DNA of 12,775 bases, taken from the NCBI GenBank assembly GCA_934630555.1, contig CAKTXB010000036.1:1-12775 (forward strand). Direction: 5' to 3'. Below, piece after piece: positions 12,520 through 12,775 of the stretch. Source of the DNA: an uncultured Oscillospiraceae bacterium. GTDB taxonomy: Bacteria > Bacillota > Clostridia > Oscillospirales > Oscillospiraceae. The notes below the pieces were generated by a model. It worked only from the letters and a program-made list of their open reading frames with translations. It did not search any database and was not told the DNA's origin. A program made the translations under genes and the position numbers. Position 1 is the stretch's first letter, and each line of letters begins with the position of its first letter.

Positions 12520-12775
12520 GCGCGCCGAAAGGCGCGCTTGTTTTTTGCACCCGGCGGGGCGCAGCAGGGTGCGGGGCGGAGCCCCGCGGCCCCTTGTTTT
12601 TTTGCAGCCTGAAAGGCTGCGCGGGGGTTACGGGGCTTCGCCCCGGTACCCTGTGGTTTTGGGCTTTGCAACCTTTTAGGTTGTACGGTTTTTCTGGCAG
12701 TGCCTACTAGGGGGGCGGCTCGGCCCCCCTTTCTTTCCCGCGGGGAAAGAAAGCGCCGCCGGCGGTGTAAAGAAA
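12520..12775. repeat. Dense array of hairpins, probable dispersed structured repeat
   Basis: After the terminator no gene is supported. Instead perfect hairpins follow: GCGCGCC/GGCGCGC with GAAA loop (12520-12537), GCACCC/GGGTGC (12547-12572), GCGGGGC/GCCCCGC (12571-12587), GCAGCC/GGCTGC (12604-12620), CGGGGC/GCCCCG with TTC loop (12631-12645), GCAACCT/AGGTTGT (12668-12684), GGGGGGC/GCCCCCC (12710-12729), CTTTCTTTCCC/GGGAAAGAAAG (12729-12753), and palindrome CCGCCGGCGG (12756-12765). Several are separated by T runs (12541-12546, 12597-12603). The last bases (TAAAGAAA) are cut by the window edge. The unit seems to be a non-coding structured repeat; its boundaries lie partly outside. Confidence 0.65.

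Noticed and set aside
12401..12679. 92-codon open frame across the terminator and hairpin array
   Set aside because: It translates the hairpin DNA, has no ribosome site, and begins inside the transglutaminase gene.

Overview
The window looks like chromosome of a GC-rich, Gram-positive Clostridia member, most likely Oscillospiraceae/Ruminococcaceae-like (inference). Reasons: strong AGGAGG-type ribosome binding sites, sigma-A-type promoters with the -35 form TTGCAA, surface proteins with S-layer-homology (SLH) repeats, an LTA-synthase-type enzyme, and intergenic strings of GAAA-loop hairpins. No rRNA, CRISPR array, transposase or recognisable riboswitch was seen.

Bases 1-2736 are the int end of an integrated mobile element next to a tRNA gene. 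A promoter with a near-palindromic operator-like site in its spacer (12-40) precedes a small coiled-coil protein (287-562), a putative sigma-like/excisionase fusion protein (631-1371) and a tyrosine integrase broken by an internal deletion with frameshift (1448-2348). Between integrase and tRNA-Ala(GGC) (2737-2812, minus) lie a terminator, short direct repeats, a partial copy of the tRNA 3' end and a nested multi-hairpin block. These suggest an attachment region that has been rearranged or reused. The element is probably no longer able to excise by itself.

Bases 2813-5484 (minus strand) hold a tRNA promoter, a bidirectional terminator and a large polytopic membrane phosphotransferase of the LTA synthase/sulfatase superfamily with unusual C-terminal SLH repeats. 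A divergent promoter pair (5512-5607) separates it from a plus-strand unit of dihydropyrimidinase/D-hydantoinase (5655-7028) and an 82-residue membrane protein (7045-7293), closed by a strong terminator at 7318-7351.

Bases 7381-12519 form one plus-strand envelope operon: promoter, a membrane-anchored SurA/PrsA-N-like protein without a PPIase domain (7441-8256), its longer paralogue with cytoplasmic zinc ribbon, membrane anchor and parvulin PPIase (8285-9865), a diacylglycerol-kinase-family lipid kinase (9898-10815), and a secreted transglutaminase/Ig-like/SLH protein with a TTG start (10812-12455), then a terminator. A coherent reading is surface-protein folding plus lipid recycling plus wall-associated processing; the lipid kinase could reuse diacylglycerol released by the LTA-synthase-like enzyme. 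The window ends in a dense block of perfect hairpins (12520-12775) that looks like a dispersed structured repeat.
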